A DNA stretch of 5,776 bases from a bacterium. GTDB taxonomy: Bacteria; Patescibacteriota; Saccharimonadia; Saccharimonadales; UBA4665. The first letter of the stretch is position 1. Each line of letters opens with the position of its first letter. The DNA is taken from the NCBI GenBank assembly GCA_029549845.1, contig JAKPIL010000039.1:1-5776 (forward strand), written 5' to 3'. The notes beneath the pieces were generated by a model. That model had not been told where the DNA came from. It searched no databases and worked only from the letters and a program-made list of their open reading frames with translations. The translations under genes were made by a program, and so were the position numbers. Shown piece by piece: positions 1 through 5,572 of this stretch.

Positions 1-542
1 CGTTTTACTTGCAAAGAGTCGAGTTCGACGGGGGTTTCGCGGCCAAACATGTTCACCAGCACCTTCAGCTTGCCTTTTTGGGCGTCTAGTTCGCTCACAG
101 CACCGTCGAAGCCCTTGAATGGCCCGTCTATAATGCTCACAACTTCGCCAATGGCGTAATCTATCTTGTGCTTTGGCTGCTCTAGGCCCATGCGCTTCTG
201 AATCTTCTCTATTTCTTCTGTGTCAACAGGGGTTGGTTCTGTGCCGCTGCCCACAAAGCCGGTCACGCTGGGCGTGTTGCGCACAATGTACCAGGCATCT
301 TCGCTTAGTTTCATCTGCACAAGCACGTAGCCTTGGAAGATTCGCTTTTCGACAATCTTGCGTTTGCCGTTCTTGATCTCAATCTGCTTTTCTTTGGGTA
401 CGAGCGCCTCGAAAATCTTGTCTTTCATGTCGAGTGATTCGGCGCGCTGGCGAATGCTCTCGGCGACCTTTTCCTCGTAGCCACTGTAGGTGTGGATGGC
501 GTACCATTGTTTGCTTGTGTCGTATCGTTTCGTGGTGCTCAT
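1..542 (-). CDS. nusG: Transcription termination/antitermination factor NusG (3'-truncated by window edge)
   Basis: NusG binds RNA polymerase and modulates pausing, Rho-dependent termination and coupling to the ribosome. Translating the minus strand from the ATG at 542 gives 180 codons, and the frame is still open at the window edge. The N-terminal NGN domain spans about residues 11-101, opening with KQWYAIHTYSGYEEKV and continuing through GYVLVQM (71-77) and the conserved TPSVTGFVG (90-98). A KOW domain covers about 128-180, with GEVVSIIDGPFKGFDG and NMFGRETPVELD. NusG proteins are usually about 175-190 residues, so only a few C-terminal residues should be missing. The start is supported by a strong Shine-Dalgarno sequence and by its position just after secE, the classic secE-nusG order. 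Identification is very secure. Confidence 0.97.
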   Translation of the reverse strand, partial: MSTTKRYDTSKQWYAIHTYSGYEEKVAESIRQRAESLDMKDKIFEALVPKEKQIEIKNGKRKIVEKRIFQGYVLVQMKLSEDAWYIVRNTPSVTGFVGSGTEPTPVDTEEIEKIQKRMGLEQPKHKIDYAIGEVVSIIDGPFKGFDGAVSELDAQKGKLKVLVNMFGRETPVELDSLQVK

Positions 543-547
543 AATAA

Positions 548-553
548 CTCCTT
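548..553 (-). promoter_or_regulatory. Shine-Dalgarno site of nusG
   Basis: AAGGAG lies 5 nt upstream of the nusG ATG and overlaps the secE TAA stop (552-554). This fixes the nusG start and suggests reinitiation or coupling after secE. It is the only strong Shine-Dalgarno site seen at a gene start in the window. Confidence 0.85.
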
Positions 554-929
554 ACTTGATGAGAATTTGCCGAAATAGTTTATCGAGTCCGTAGTCTACA
601 ACGGCTATGAACAACCCAAACACGACAGAAAATAGTATAACGGCACCTGTAAGCCTGCGGCTGTCCCGAAAGCTTGGCCAGGTGACGCCGCGAAGCTCGC
701 GGGCGCTATCACGAATGTACCGGAGGCCTATGACGCGGCCGAGAAAACGCAGTGGTGGCAGCAGGAAAAACCAGCGCAGCGCATGACCGATGTGCTTCAA
801 CGGGAACTGGTGCGTTAACCACACAAGCCCGCGCCAAAGTGTTTTGGCTGGCCAGAAAAACCCACTCCAGAACACCTGCATAAGGGTTTGTTCGTTTTGA
901 GAACTACGCGACGTTGCTTTCTTTGCCAC
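552..929 (-). CDS. secE: Preprotein translocase subunit SecE with long N-terminal extension
   Basis: SecE is the small membrane subunit that clamps SecY in the SecYEG protein-export channel. The 125-residue product carries the SecE signature near the C-terminus: RYIRDSARELRGVTWPS (about 70-86), with the conserved REL..VTWP core of the amphipathic cytoplasmic helix. One membrane helix follows at about 94-114. Single-helix SecE proteins are often only about 60-80 residues. Here roughly 65 extra N-terminal residues are rich in Trp, Phe, Leu and Arg (WSGFFWPAKTLWRGLVW at 21-37, LRWFFLLPPLRFLGRVIGL at 51-69). These could form membrane-interacting or additional membrane segments. Translation starts at GTG (927-929); only a weak GAGAG-like ribosome site precedes it. 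secE ends 9 nt before nusG and shares its promoter at 1001-1029. Confidence 0.93.
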   Translation of the reverse strand: MAKKATSRSSQNEQTLMQVFWSGFFWPAKTLWRGLVWLTHQFPLKHIGHALRWFFLLPPLRFLGRVIGLRYIRDSARELRGVTWPSFRDSRRLTGAVILFSVVFGLFIAVVDYGLDKLFRQILIK

Positions 930-946
930 CTTTTACTCTCGCTTCC

Positions 947-962
947 GGCGAAAACTATCGCC
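947..962 (-). other. Second leader hairpin upstream of secE
   Basis: On the minus strand GGCGA and TCGCC can form a 5-bp stem with a 6-nt loop, ending about 17 nt before the secE GTG. It directly follows the terminator-like hairpin at 967-989. It is short and could be chance, but it lies in the untranslated leader where an accessory regulatory structure would act. Confidence 0.3.
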
Positions 963-966
963 AATT

Positions 967-989
967 AAAAAGCCTACAGTGTTGTAGGC
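967..989 (-). terminator. Terminator-like hairpin in the secE-nusG leader
   Basis: Read on the minus strand, GCCTACA (989-983) pairs perfectly with TGTAGGC (978-972) around an ACAC loop and is followed directly by five Ts and AATT. This is the form of an intrinsic terminator. No minus-strand gene immediately upstream needs it, because the neighbour at 1047 runs the other way. It starts only about 4 nt after the transcription start predicted from the promoter at 1001-1029. It may be an attenuator, a 5' stabilising stem-loop, or a block to antisense read-through from the minus-strand genes to the right. The structure is clear; the role is inference. Confidence 0.5.
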
Positions 990-1000
990 GTCTAGTGTCA

Positions 1001-1029
1001 ATCATACGGCATACGGGCAGCGCAGTCAA
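1001..1029 (-). promoter_or_regulatory. Promoter of secE-nusG
   Basis: The minus strand has -35 TTGACT (1029-1024), a 17-bp spacer and -10 TATGAT (1006-1001). Each hexamer matches the sigma-70 type consensus at 5 of 6 positions. Transcription should start near 993-994, giving a leader of about 65 nt before the secE GTG. The -35 region overlaps the upstream part of the divergent promoter at 1032-1040. Confidence 0.8.
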
Positions 1030-1031
1030 GA

Positions 1032-1040
1032 TGGTATAGT
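1032..1040 (+). promoter_or_regulatory. Extended -10 promoter of the glycosyltransferase gene, leaderless geometry
   Basis: TGG followed by TATAGT forms an extended -10 element. Its last base is 1040, so standard spacing places +1 at 1047, the A of the gene's ATG. No convincing -35 is seen around 1011-1017, and no Shine-Dalgarno sequence precedes the ATG. A leaderless transcript is therefore predicted. The same arrangement recurs at 3744-3752. Confidence 0.6.
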
Positions 1041-1046
1041 AGTGGT

Positions 1047-2561
1047 ATGCATATTTGGTTTGGGCTGTGGGTTGTCGTGGCAGCCGTAGAAGTTTTGCTA
1101 TACGTATTTGGTACTCGCGCGTTAGAACACGACCGGTTCACTCGGTACGCGGTGGCCGCGTGTATGGCACTTGCTATTGTGGGCGCCAATGTAGGGCTGC
1201 TGACGTACGACTGGATTATATGGTGTGCGCCGCTCCTACTTATGCCGTATCGCCTCATAAACGTAGCGCGTTTTGCGCGGTACCGCATGCACAGTGCGCG
1301 CTTGCAGGCTGTGTCTATTCGTACGCATAGTTGGGTTGTGAGCGCGCAAATACTGCTGGCGGCCATTTCTTGGCTGCTGCGTGATGTCCCGGCCGTGACT
1401 GTATTTGCGGTGCTTGCTGCGGTGCAGTTTGTGGGCGTCCTCACGCTGTTACGCGCTAGTACGCGCACCTGGGAGCACGCGAAGCCGAGCGAGAATGCAC
1501 GCCACTATACAGATAAAGAACTACCCACCGTGAGTGTGCTCATACCGGCCAGGGACGAAACGGAGTCGCTGCAGCTTTGCCTCGATAGCCTCATAGCGAA
1601 TGACTACCCAAAGCTCGAAATTTTAGTGCTAGATGATTGCTCTATAAACCCTAAAACACCCGAGATTATCCGGCACTATGCGCATGACGGCGTACGGTTT
1701 ATACAAGGTGAAGTGCCGCCAGATGACTGGGTAGCCAAAAACTTTGCATATGAGCAGCTACGCGCGGAGGCGTCTGGGGAGGTTCTGCTGTTTTGCGGGG
1801 TAGATACCATATTTGAAAGTCGAGCCATACGGGCTGTCATAGAAACGCTGCTTTCGCGCCACATGGGGATGCTTAGCGTTCTGCCCACACGGACGGTGAC
1901 GAGCCAAAGGACCATATCGTTCTTGCAGACCATGCGGTACTACTGGGAGCTTTGCCTGCCCAGGCGCATGTTTAAGCGCCCGCCCGTGCTGAGTACCTGC
2001 TGGGTGGTGTATGCCAAGCTGCTCGAGGAATTTGGCGGGCTTTCTGCAGTGTCGCAGAGCGTATCGCCCGAGGCCCACTTTGCCAAACTAGCAGTCACCA
2101 AAGACGCGTATAACTTCATTCTGAGCCAGGGTGAACTGCAGGTACACAGCACGAAAACGCTGCGCGACCAGTTTGATACCGCGGTGCGTGTGCGCTACCC
2201 GCAGCTGCACCGCCGGCTGGAACTGGTGGCGTTTACGGCGCTATTTGAGCTGTTTTTCTTTGTAGGGCCCTTCCTGGGGCTGTGGCTTAGCTTTCGCCTG
2301 CCGCATAGTGGAGCGTTCTTTTCACTGTGGTTTTGCTGCATCTTGGCAGTTGAGGCCATGTATTACCTCATAGCAGTTCGAACAAAGTTAAATAGTCCGG
2401 TTGTGGCGTTCCTGACCGCCTCTCTTGGGTTTGCCTCTGATGTCGTCATGCTGCACATTTCTATGCTGCGCTACGAGTTTGGCACCGTGAACTGGAAGGG
2501 CCGCAATGTATGCATCCCCGTCATGCGCGTAGAACCCCACCTCCCCAAATTCCCGGACTAA
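1047..2561 (+). CDS. Membrane-bound family 2 glycosyltransferase
   Basis: This 504-residue protein probably transfers a sugar from an activated donor to a lipid or envelope acceptor at the cytoplasmic membrane. About five hydrophobic segments lie in residues 2-136. A GT-A catalytic domain follows: TVSVLIPARDETESL (161-175), ILVLDDCS (192-199), DDWVAKNFA (226-234, resembling the GKN/KN motif of HpnB- and CrtQ-type enzymes) and the DxD-like position CGVDT (250-254). About three C-terminal membrane helices follow at 395-418, 424-444 and 452-473. Near the end, VNWKGRNV (481-488) matches the W-K/R-G-R motif found after the last helix in those families. The QxxRW motif of processive synthases is not seen. 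The ATG at 1047 is supported by the promoter spacing. The gene stands alone, diverging from secE and converging with the histidine kinase. Donor and acceptor cannot be told from sequence. Confidence 0.88.
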   Translation: MHIWFGLWVVVAAVEVLLYVFGTRALEHDRFTRYAVAACMALAIVGANVGLLTYDWIIWCAPLLLMPYRLINVARFARYRMHSARLQAVSIRTHSWVVSAQILLAAISWLLRDVPAVTVFAVLAAVQFVGVLTLLRASTRTWEHAKPSENARHYTDKELPTVSVLIPARDETESLQLCLDSLIANDYPKLEILVLDDCSINPKTPEIIRHYAHDGVRFIQGEVPPDDWVAKNFAYEQLRAEASGEVLLFCGVDTIFESRAIRAVIETLLSRHMGMLSVLPTRTVTSQRTISFLQTMRYYWELCLPRRMFKRPPVLSTCWVVYAKLLEEFGGLSAVSQSVSPEAHFAKLAVTKDAYNFILSQGELQVHSTKTLRDQFDTAVRVRYPQLHRRLELVAFTALFELFFFVGPFLGLWLSFRLPHSGAFFSLWFCCILAVEAMYYLIAVRTKLNSPVVAFLTASLGFASDVVMLHISMLRYEFGTVNWKGRNVCIPVMRVEPHLPKFPD

Positions 2562-2584
2562 GCTAGAGCTGGTGGTAGCCATAT

Positions 2585-2612
2585 AGTGCAGCATAGTCTG
2601 CTGCACTGGTTT
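2585..2612 (+). terminator. Hairpin between convergent genes, probable terminator
   Basis: AGTGCAGCA (2585-2593) and TGCTGCACT (2599-2607) form a perfect 9-bp stem with a 5-nt loop. It sits between the ends of the convergent glycosyltransferase (stop at 2561) and histidine kinase (stop at 2634). On the plus strand only a weak T-rich stretch (GGTTTGATT) follows, and on the minus strand there is no T-run. Intrinsic termination is therefore plausible but inefficient. Confidence 0.5.
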
Positions 2613-2633
2613 GATTGATATAACTATCACGCA

Positions 2634-3737
2634 CTATTGTAGGTTGGGGATGAAGATTGAGAAGGTGGAGCCGTGGTTTAGCTCGCTTTCAAGGCTTACT
2701 TCGGCATGGACTATGCGGGCGAGTTTCATGGTGACGTACAGGCCAAGCCCAGTGCCGCTGGTGGCGCGGGTACGAAAGTCTTCGCTGCGGAAGAATTTGT
2801 CAAATACGCGTTCTTGGTCTGACTTGCTGATGCCTATGCCTGTGTCTGACACTGTGAAAAGCACTCCGTCTTTTACCGGCTTTGCCCCGACCACCACGCT
2901 GCCCTTTTCAGTGTATTTAAGGGCGTTTGTAATAAAGTTTTGCAGTATTTCTCGCACGTAAAGGTCGCTGGATGACAGCGTTTCTAGATGAGGGTTAAGG
3001 TCGGCGCGTACTGCAAGACCCTTGGCGGCGGCATCTTTTTGGTAGGTGTTTACAAGGTCGGTGAGGAGCTGGTGCACGTTTATGGCAGTGATATCGAGTG
3101 TTAATTTGCCACGTTCGGCGCGGCTGAGGGTTGAAAGGTCGTTGACCATCCCGGCCAAGAATACAATCTGGTCATGCGCTTGTTTGAGCGCGTCTACTAT
3201 GGCTGGGCTGGTTGAACCATTGCGCTCTATTATAAACTGCGCGTTGCTTACATTGCCCTCGGCAATGGCTATCGGCGTGCGTAGCTCGTGGCTGACTACA
3301 GATATAAACTCGTCGCGCTCTTCCTCGAGTGATTTTTCGTGCGTGATATCGCGCAGGAGCAGCACATAGCCGCGGTCACCCGCCTCGCCGTACCCTAAGC
3401 GAACTGGCGCTATAGAAAGGTATAAGTTTATACGGCTGCCATCTTCGTAGTGCAGCAGCAGGTCACGGTTGCTTTCGGCGCGGCTGGTGTTTTTAACCAG
3501 CGTTTTTACATTGACCATTTGGCCATTTTTATCGTACAGCTTGACCAAATGTTCCAGGGTACGGCCTTTTATGCTGCCGTTTGTGTCGAGAATGTTTAGG
3601 GCTGCACCGTTGTACAGTACAACCTTAATATCATCATCAACAGCGACAACACCATCGGCCATACTGCCGATGAGGCTCTGCAGACGACCGTGGTCGAGAG
3701 CGGCCTCTGTGGGTTTTTGTTTGGCACTCCTTGGCAT
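2634..3737 (-). CDS. Soluble PAS-domain sensor histidine kinase
   Basis: The 367-residue product autophosphorylates on a histidine and would pass phosphate to a response regulator. An N-terminal PAS domain covers about residues 16-131 (GSMADGVVAVDDDIKVVLYNGAA, written here by position 24-46 as the core), ending in the linker LLLRDITHEKSLEEERDEF. The HisKA H-box is SVVSHELRTP with phospho-acceptor H150. The ATP-binding domain shows the N-box QNFITNALKYT (266-276), DTGIG (298-302), FDKFF (312-316) and GTGLGL (328-333). No membrane segment or signal peptide is seen, so it senses a cytoplasmic cue. The ATG at 3737 is preferred over an upstream in-frame TTG at 3764, which would overlap the preceding gene and add residues before the PAS domain. 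It lies 4 nt after the metallopeptidase stop and has its own extended -10. No response regulator is present in the window. Confidence 0.93.
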   Translation of the reverse strand: MPRSAKQKPTEAALDHGRLQSLIGSMADGVVAVDDDIKVVLYNGAALNILDTNGSIKGRTLEHLVKLYDKNGQMVNVKTLVKNTSRAESNRDLLLHYEDGSRINLYLSIAPVRLGYGEAGDRGYVLLLRDITHEKSLEEERDEFISVVSHELRTPIAIAEGNVSNAQFIIERNGSTSPAIVDALKQAHDQIVFLAGMVNDLSTLSRAERGKLTLDITAINVHQLLTDLVNTYQKDAAAKGLAVRADLNPHLETLSSSDLYVREILQNFITNALKYTEKGSVVVGAKPVKDGVLFTVSDTGIGISKSDQERVFDKFFRSEDFRTRATSGTGLGLYVTMKLARIVHAEVSLESELNHGSTFSIFIPNLQ

Positions 3738-3741
3738 AGTT

Positions 3742-4485
3742 CTAGTATGCCATATCGTCGTCAAAAGCAGTAGCGGTTTTCATGGGTTTCAACGCTGGCT
3801 GGATGTGACGCACTTTTTTGGCGATGATTCGGGCATCTGGCATCATGCGCTCCACTTCCTGCCAGAAGCCTTGGCCGTGGTTCATGTGCTTGGTATGCGC
3901 CAGTTCGTGGCATATAACGTAGTCTATTTGCTGCCAGCTTAGTTGCATAAGAAACAGATTAAACGTGAGCGCTCCGTGGCTATCACAGCTACCCCACCGG
4001 CGTTTTAGGTTCTTAACCGTAACACTCGTGTACGTCATACCGTGCGACGCGGCCAGTGCTGCAAGCCGCGGTGGGAGTAGTACACTCGCTTCTTTGCGCA
4101 GGGCGCGCACGGCGGCTTGTTCGGCGCGTTTTTGTACAGCGGCACTGTGCGGAGTTTCACTTGGTTTGTACGAAACGACCAGTTTTGTCGGTGTTACACG
4201 AGTGCGTGCTTCACCCGGTTCGGGAACTGGCTCAAAATGCAGCACATGCAGTTTGCCTATTTTGTCGCCTTCTTGCAGCACCGAAGTGACGTGCTTTGCT
4301 TGCTCGGCCTCAATCCACTGGTGGTGCTGACGTGCAAACGCAACCCCTACTGCATAAGGTGTCCAGGTGGGGAGCGAGACGCGCACCCCTCGTTCTGACA
4401 CCGAAATACGAATAGACCGGCTGCGCGTCGACTTGTGGCACGTTACCGGTCCGAGCCCGGGTATATCAAAAACTTTGCTTGGCAT
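3742..4485 (-). CDS. YgjP-like zinc metallopeptidase (DUF45/M48-like)
   Basis: This 247-residue protein belongs to the YgjP-like metallopeptidase family (formerly DUF45). Its C-terminal domain has the family hallmarks: LKRRWGSCDSHGALTFN (160-176), then ICHELAHTKHMNHGQGFW (191-208). H193, E194 and H197 form the zinc-binding HExxH, and H203 in NHGQGFW is the expected third ligand. The N-terminal part, with the basic RSRSIRISVSERGVRVSLP stretch (21-39), is the beta-rich region usual in this family. Length is typical (about 230-250). No signal peptide or membrane helix is seen, so it is predicted to be cytoplasmic. Substrates of this family are not established. The ATG lies 1 nt after the stop of the upstream kinase with no Shine-Dalgarno, so translation is probably coupled. 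The short acidic tail FDDDMAY overlaps the promoter of the next gene. Confidence 0.92.
   Translation of the reverse strand: MPSKVFDIPGLGPVTCHKSTRSRSIRISVSERGVRVSLPTWTPYAVGVAFARQHHQWIEAEQAKHVTSVLQEGDKIGKLHVLHFEPVPEPGEARTRVTPTKLVVSYKPSETPHSAAVQKRAEQAAVRALRKEASVLLPPRLAALAASHGMTYTSVTVKNLKRRWGSCDSHGALTFNLFLMQLSWQQIDYVICHELAHTKHMNHGQGFWQEVERMMPDARIIAKKVRHIQPALKPMKTATAFDDDMAY
3744..3752 (-). promoter_or_regulatory. Extended -10 promoter of the histidine kinase gene, leaderless geometry
   Basis: On the minus strand TGG followed by CATACT ends at 3744, which puts +1 at 3737, the A of the histidine kinase ATG. The element lies in the last codons of the metallopeptidase gene, and the final T of the -10 is the first base of its TAG stop. 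No good -35 or Shine-Dalgarno sequence is present. The layout matches that at 1032-1047, supporting a start independent of the operon. Confidence 0.45.
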
Positions 4486-4486
4486 G

Positions 4487-5149
4487 CTATTGAATACTAA
4501 TGTTGCGACGCGACAAATCTACGCGGCCGGCTGCAGGGTTCGGTACTATGTTCACGAGCCCTGGTTTGCCTAGCTGGTGGGCGGTTTCGTCGAGGTTCAC
4601 GAGTCGCTTTTCTACCAAGTATCGTACGAGAGCGTTCTTTTGTGTGTTGAAGACGTGCTTTCCGCTCAAGACGAGGTAGTGTTCGGTAATTTCTGGGTTT
4701 TGCATGCCGCCGAGGAGTTCTCGGAATACGGTAGGCTCCATTTCTTGGGCGTAGTGGTCGTCTTGCTTGCGCCTATCGCGGTGGCTGGCTCGCTTGAAGG
4801 CAGAATCTGGGTCAATCTGGATCCAGAGCAACATGCTCTGCGCCCCAGCTTTAATGGCCAGATTGCGGAGTGCGCGGCGCTGGCTTAGGCGCATGGCGTT
4901 AGTATCGAACACAACGCTTATGCCAGCCTGCAGAAACTCACTGGTCATATAGGTCATGAGGCTGGCGACGATGTGGTTTTCTTCCTTGGTGTATGTGGGG
5001 TTTTCGAATAGTTCATCACGAATACGGTCGCCCTGCAGATGCGCGGCATTGAGATGCTCCCGAAGCTGACGGGCAAAAAAGGTCTTACCCGAGCCAGGCA
5101 TTCCATAGAGCATTATTAATAGCGGCTTAGCGGGCTGAAGTTTTCCCAT
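4487..5149 (-). CDS. P-loop ATP-binding kinase (AAA_33/polynucleotide-kinase-like)
   Basis: The 220-residue product is an ATP- or GTP-dependent small kinase. The Walker A motif GMPGSGKT (16-23) follows a hydrophobic strand (LLIMLY). DRIRDELF (41-48) is a typical acceptor-binding region in the AAA_33/zeta-toxin/polynucleotide kinase group. VVFDTNAMRLSQRRALRNLA (79-98) matches the Walker B-like VxDT/DATN segment of the same group. RASHRDRRKQD (120-130) is a basic lid. The substrate could be a nucleic acid end, nucleoside, sugar or protein; sequence alone does not decide. The ATG at 5149 is chosen over an in-frame TTG at 5170, because the extra codons would lie within the predicted -10 region. 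It is the first gene of a three-gene minus-strand block. About 40 C-terminal residues after the core resemble nothing I recognise. Confidence 0.85.
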   Translation of the reverse strand: MGKLQPAKPLLIMLYGMPGSGKTFFARQLREHLNAAHLQGDRIRDELFENPTYTKEENHIVASLMTYMTSEFLQAGISVVFDTNAMRLSQRRALRNLAIKAGAQSMLLWIQIDPDSAFKRASHRDRRKQDDHYAQEMEPTVFRELLGGMQNPEITEHYLVLSGKHVFNTQKNALVRYLVEKRLVNLDETAHQLGKPGLVNIVPNPAAGRVDLSRRNISIQ

Positions 5150-5159
5150 ATGTCTATAC

Positions 5160-5189
5160 AGTATATACAATATTTTATATAGCTGACAA
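5160..5189 (-). promoter_or_regulatory. Promoter of the kinase-metallopeptidase-histidine kinase block
   Basis: The minus strand has TTGTCA (5189-5184), an 18-bp AT-rich spacer and TATACT (5165-5160). An alternative -10, TATATA, lies at 16-bp spacing. With TATACT, transcription would start about 4 nt upstream of the kinase ATG, so the leader is almost absent and there is no Shine-Dalgarno. The -35 overlaps the edge of the inverted-repeat arm at 5188-5218. Confidence 0.65.
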
Positions 5190-5208
5190 CTCCTGACGTA
5201 AAAATGAC
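5184..5208 (-). promoter_or_regulatory. Helically phased TGAC triplet, possible operator
   Basis: TGAC occurs at 5184-5187, 5194-5197 and 5205-5208 on the plus strand (GTCA on the minus strand). Starts are 10 and 11 bp apart, so all face the same side of the helix. The copy nearest the gene is part of the -35 TTGTCA. This suits cooperative binding of a regulator at the kinase promoter. It is inference from spacing alone. Confidence 0.35.
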
Positions 5209-5218
5209 CTGTTTTGCG
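5188..5218 (+). repeat. Left arm of 31-bp perfect inverted repeat
   Basis: All 31 bases are the exact reverse complement of 5746-5776. The arm begins AACTCCTGACG and ends CTGTTTTGCG. The arms are separated by 527 bp that hold the tRNA-Val and tRNA-Leu genes. Identity stops abruptly on the inner side (5219 versus 5745). On the outer side the right arm is cut by the window end, so the repeat may be longer. The left arm sits immediately upstream of the kinase -35. Confidence 0.93.
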
Positions 5219-5309
5219 CTTTGCATAGGCCTAAGCGTACGTGCATACTCTCTAGCCATTCCTATATATCTGCGATACTGTCCCTGCGTGGTCTTTGCTT
5301 CATCAATTC

Positions 5310-5332
5310 AAAAACCGCCCCTTTCGGGACGG
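5310..5332 (-). terminator. Intrinsic terminator of tRNA-Val
   Basis: On the minus strand CCGTCCC (5332-5326), a GAAA tetraloop and GGGGCGG (5321-5315) form a 7-bp stem with one G-U pair, followed by five Ts (5314-5310). It begins 8 nt downstream of the tRNA-Val CCA end. Confidence 0.9.
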
Positions 5333-5340
5333 CCTTTGGA

Positions 5341-5417
5341 TGGTGGGTGATGAGGGACTCGAACCCCCGACCCCCTCGGTGTAAACGAGGTGCTCTAGCC
5401 AACTGAGCTAATCACCC
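5341..5417 (-). tRNA. tRNA-Val (anticodon UAC)
   Basis: The 77-nt cloverleaf on the minus strand has acceptor stem GGGTGAT/ATCACCC and D-stem GCTC/GAGC. The anticodon stem CCTCG/CGAGG encloses loop TTTACAC, giving anticodon TAC (reads GUA and probably other GUN codons). The T-arm is GGGGG/CCCTC around TTCGAGT. Discriminator A and a genome-encoded CCA (5341-5343) complete it. It diverges from tRNA-Leu and has its own promoter and terminator. Confidence 0.97.
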
Positions 5418-5427
5418 TAGCCACATG

Positions 5428-5457
5428 AGTATATCAGGTTCAGGCTTCCACTCACAA
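5428..5457 (-). promoter_or_regulatory. Promoter of tRNA-Val
   Basis: The minus strand carries TTGTGA (5457-5452), an 18-bp spacer and TATACT (5433-5428) preceded by TGA, an extended -10. Predicted start is near 5421, only about 4 nt before the mature tRNA 5' end. It is divergent from the tRNA-Leu promoter and the two overlap around 5446-5457. Confidence 0.65.
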
Positions 5458-5474
5458 CACATATTTGCTACAAT
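5446..5474 (+). promoter_or_regulatory. Promoter of tRNA-Leu
   Basis: TGC followed by TACAAT (5469-5474) is a good extended -10, with start expected near 5481, about 7 nt before the tRNA. At 17-bp spacing the -35 position holds only a weak TTCCAC (5446-5451). The main recognition element is probably the extended -10. Confidence 0.6.
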
Positions 5475-5487
5475 GATGCTTGCTCAA

Positions 5488-5572
5488 GCGGACGTGGCGG
5501 AATTGGTAGACGCGCTACTTTGAGGTGGTAGTCCTGCAAGGGGTGGAGGTTCAAGTCCTCTCGTCCGCACCA
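5488..5572 (+). tRNA. tRNA-Leu (anticodon GAG)
   Basis: This is an 85-nt type II tRNA. The acceptor stem is GCGGACG/CGTCCGC. The D-arm carries GGCGGAATTGGTAGACGCG. The anticodon stem CTACT/GGTAG encloses loop TTGAGGT, giving anticodon GAG (reads CUC and CUU). A long variable arm (TCC...GGG) and a T-arm with TTCAAGT follow. Discriminator A and an encoded CCA (5570-5572) are present. Its terminator starts within the CCA. Confidence 0.97.

Noticed and set aside
998..1468. Minus-strand 156-residue ORF opposite the glycosyltransferase
   Set aside because: It is a shadow of the real gene, with low-complexity Ala/Thr/Ser composition and no domain.
3738..3764. Upstream TTG start for the histidine kinase (adds nine residues)
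   Set aside because: It would overlap the metallopeptidase gene and has no ribosome site; the ATG at 3737 fits both the gene spacing and the extended -10.
2611..4573. Several plus-strand ORFs (for example 2611-2961, 3046-3369, 3469-3942, 3965-4330)
   Set aside because: They lie antisense to the histidine kinase and metallopeptidase, whose conserved motifs establish the coding strand.
5150..5170. Upstream TTG start for the kinase gene (adds seven residues)
   Set aside because: These codons lie within the predicted -10 region, add no conserved residues, and an ATG follows at 5149 close to the P-loop strand.
5221..5249. Possible plus-strand promoter TTGCAT, 17 bp, CATACT
   Set aside because: It would drive transcription against the tRNA-Val terminator and gene with no plus-strand gene downstream, so it is probably a chance match.
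5221..5406. Plus-strand ORF with a C-terminus reading MRDSNPRPPRCKRGALAN
   Set aside because: The C-terminal part is the antisense of tRNA-Val, a well-known source of spurious protein annotations, and the rest crosses the tRNA terminator.
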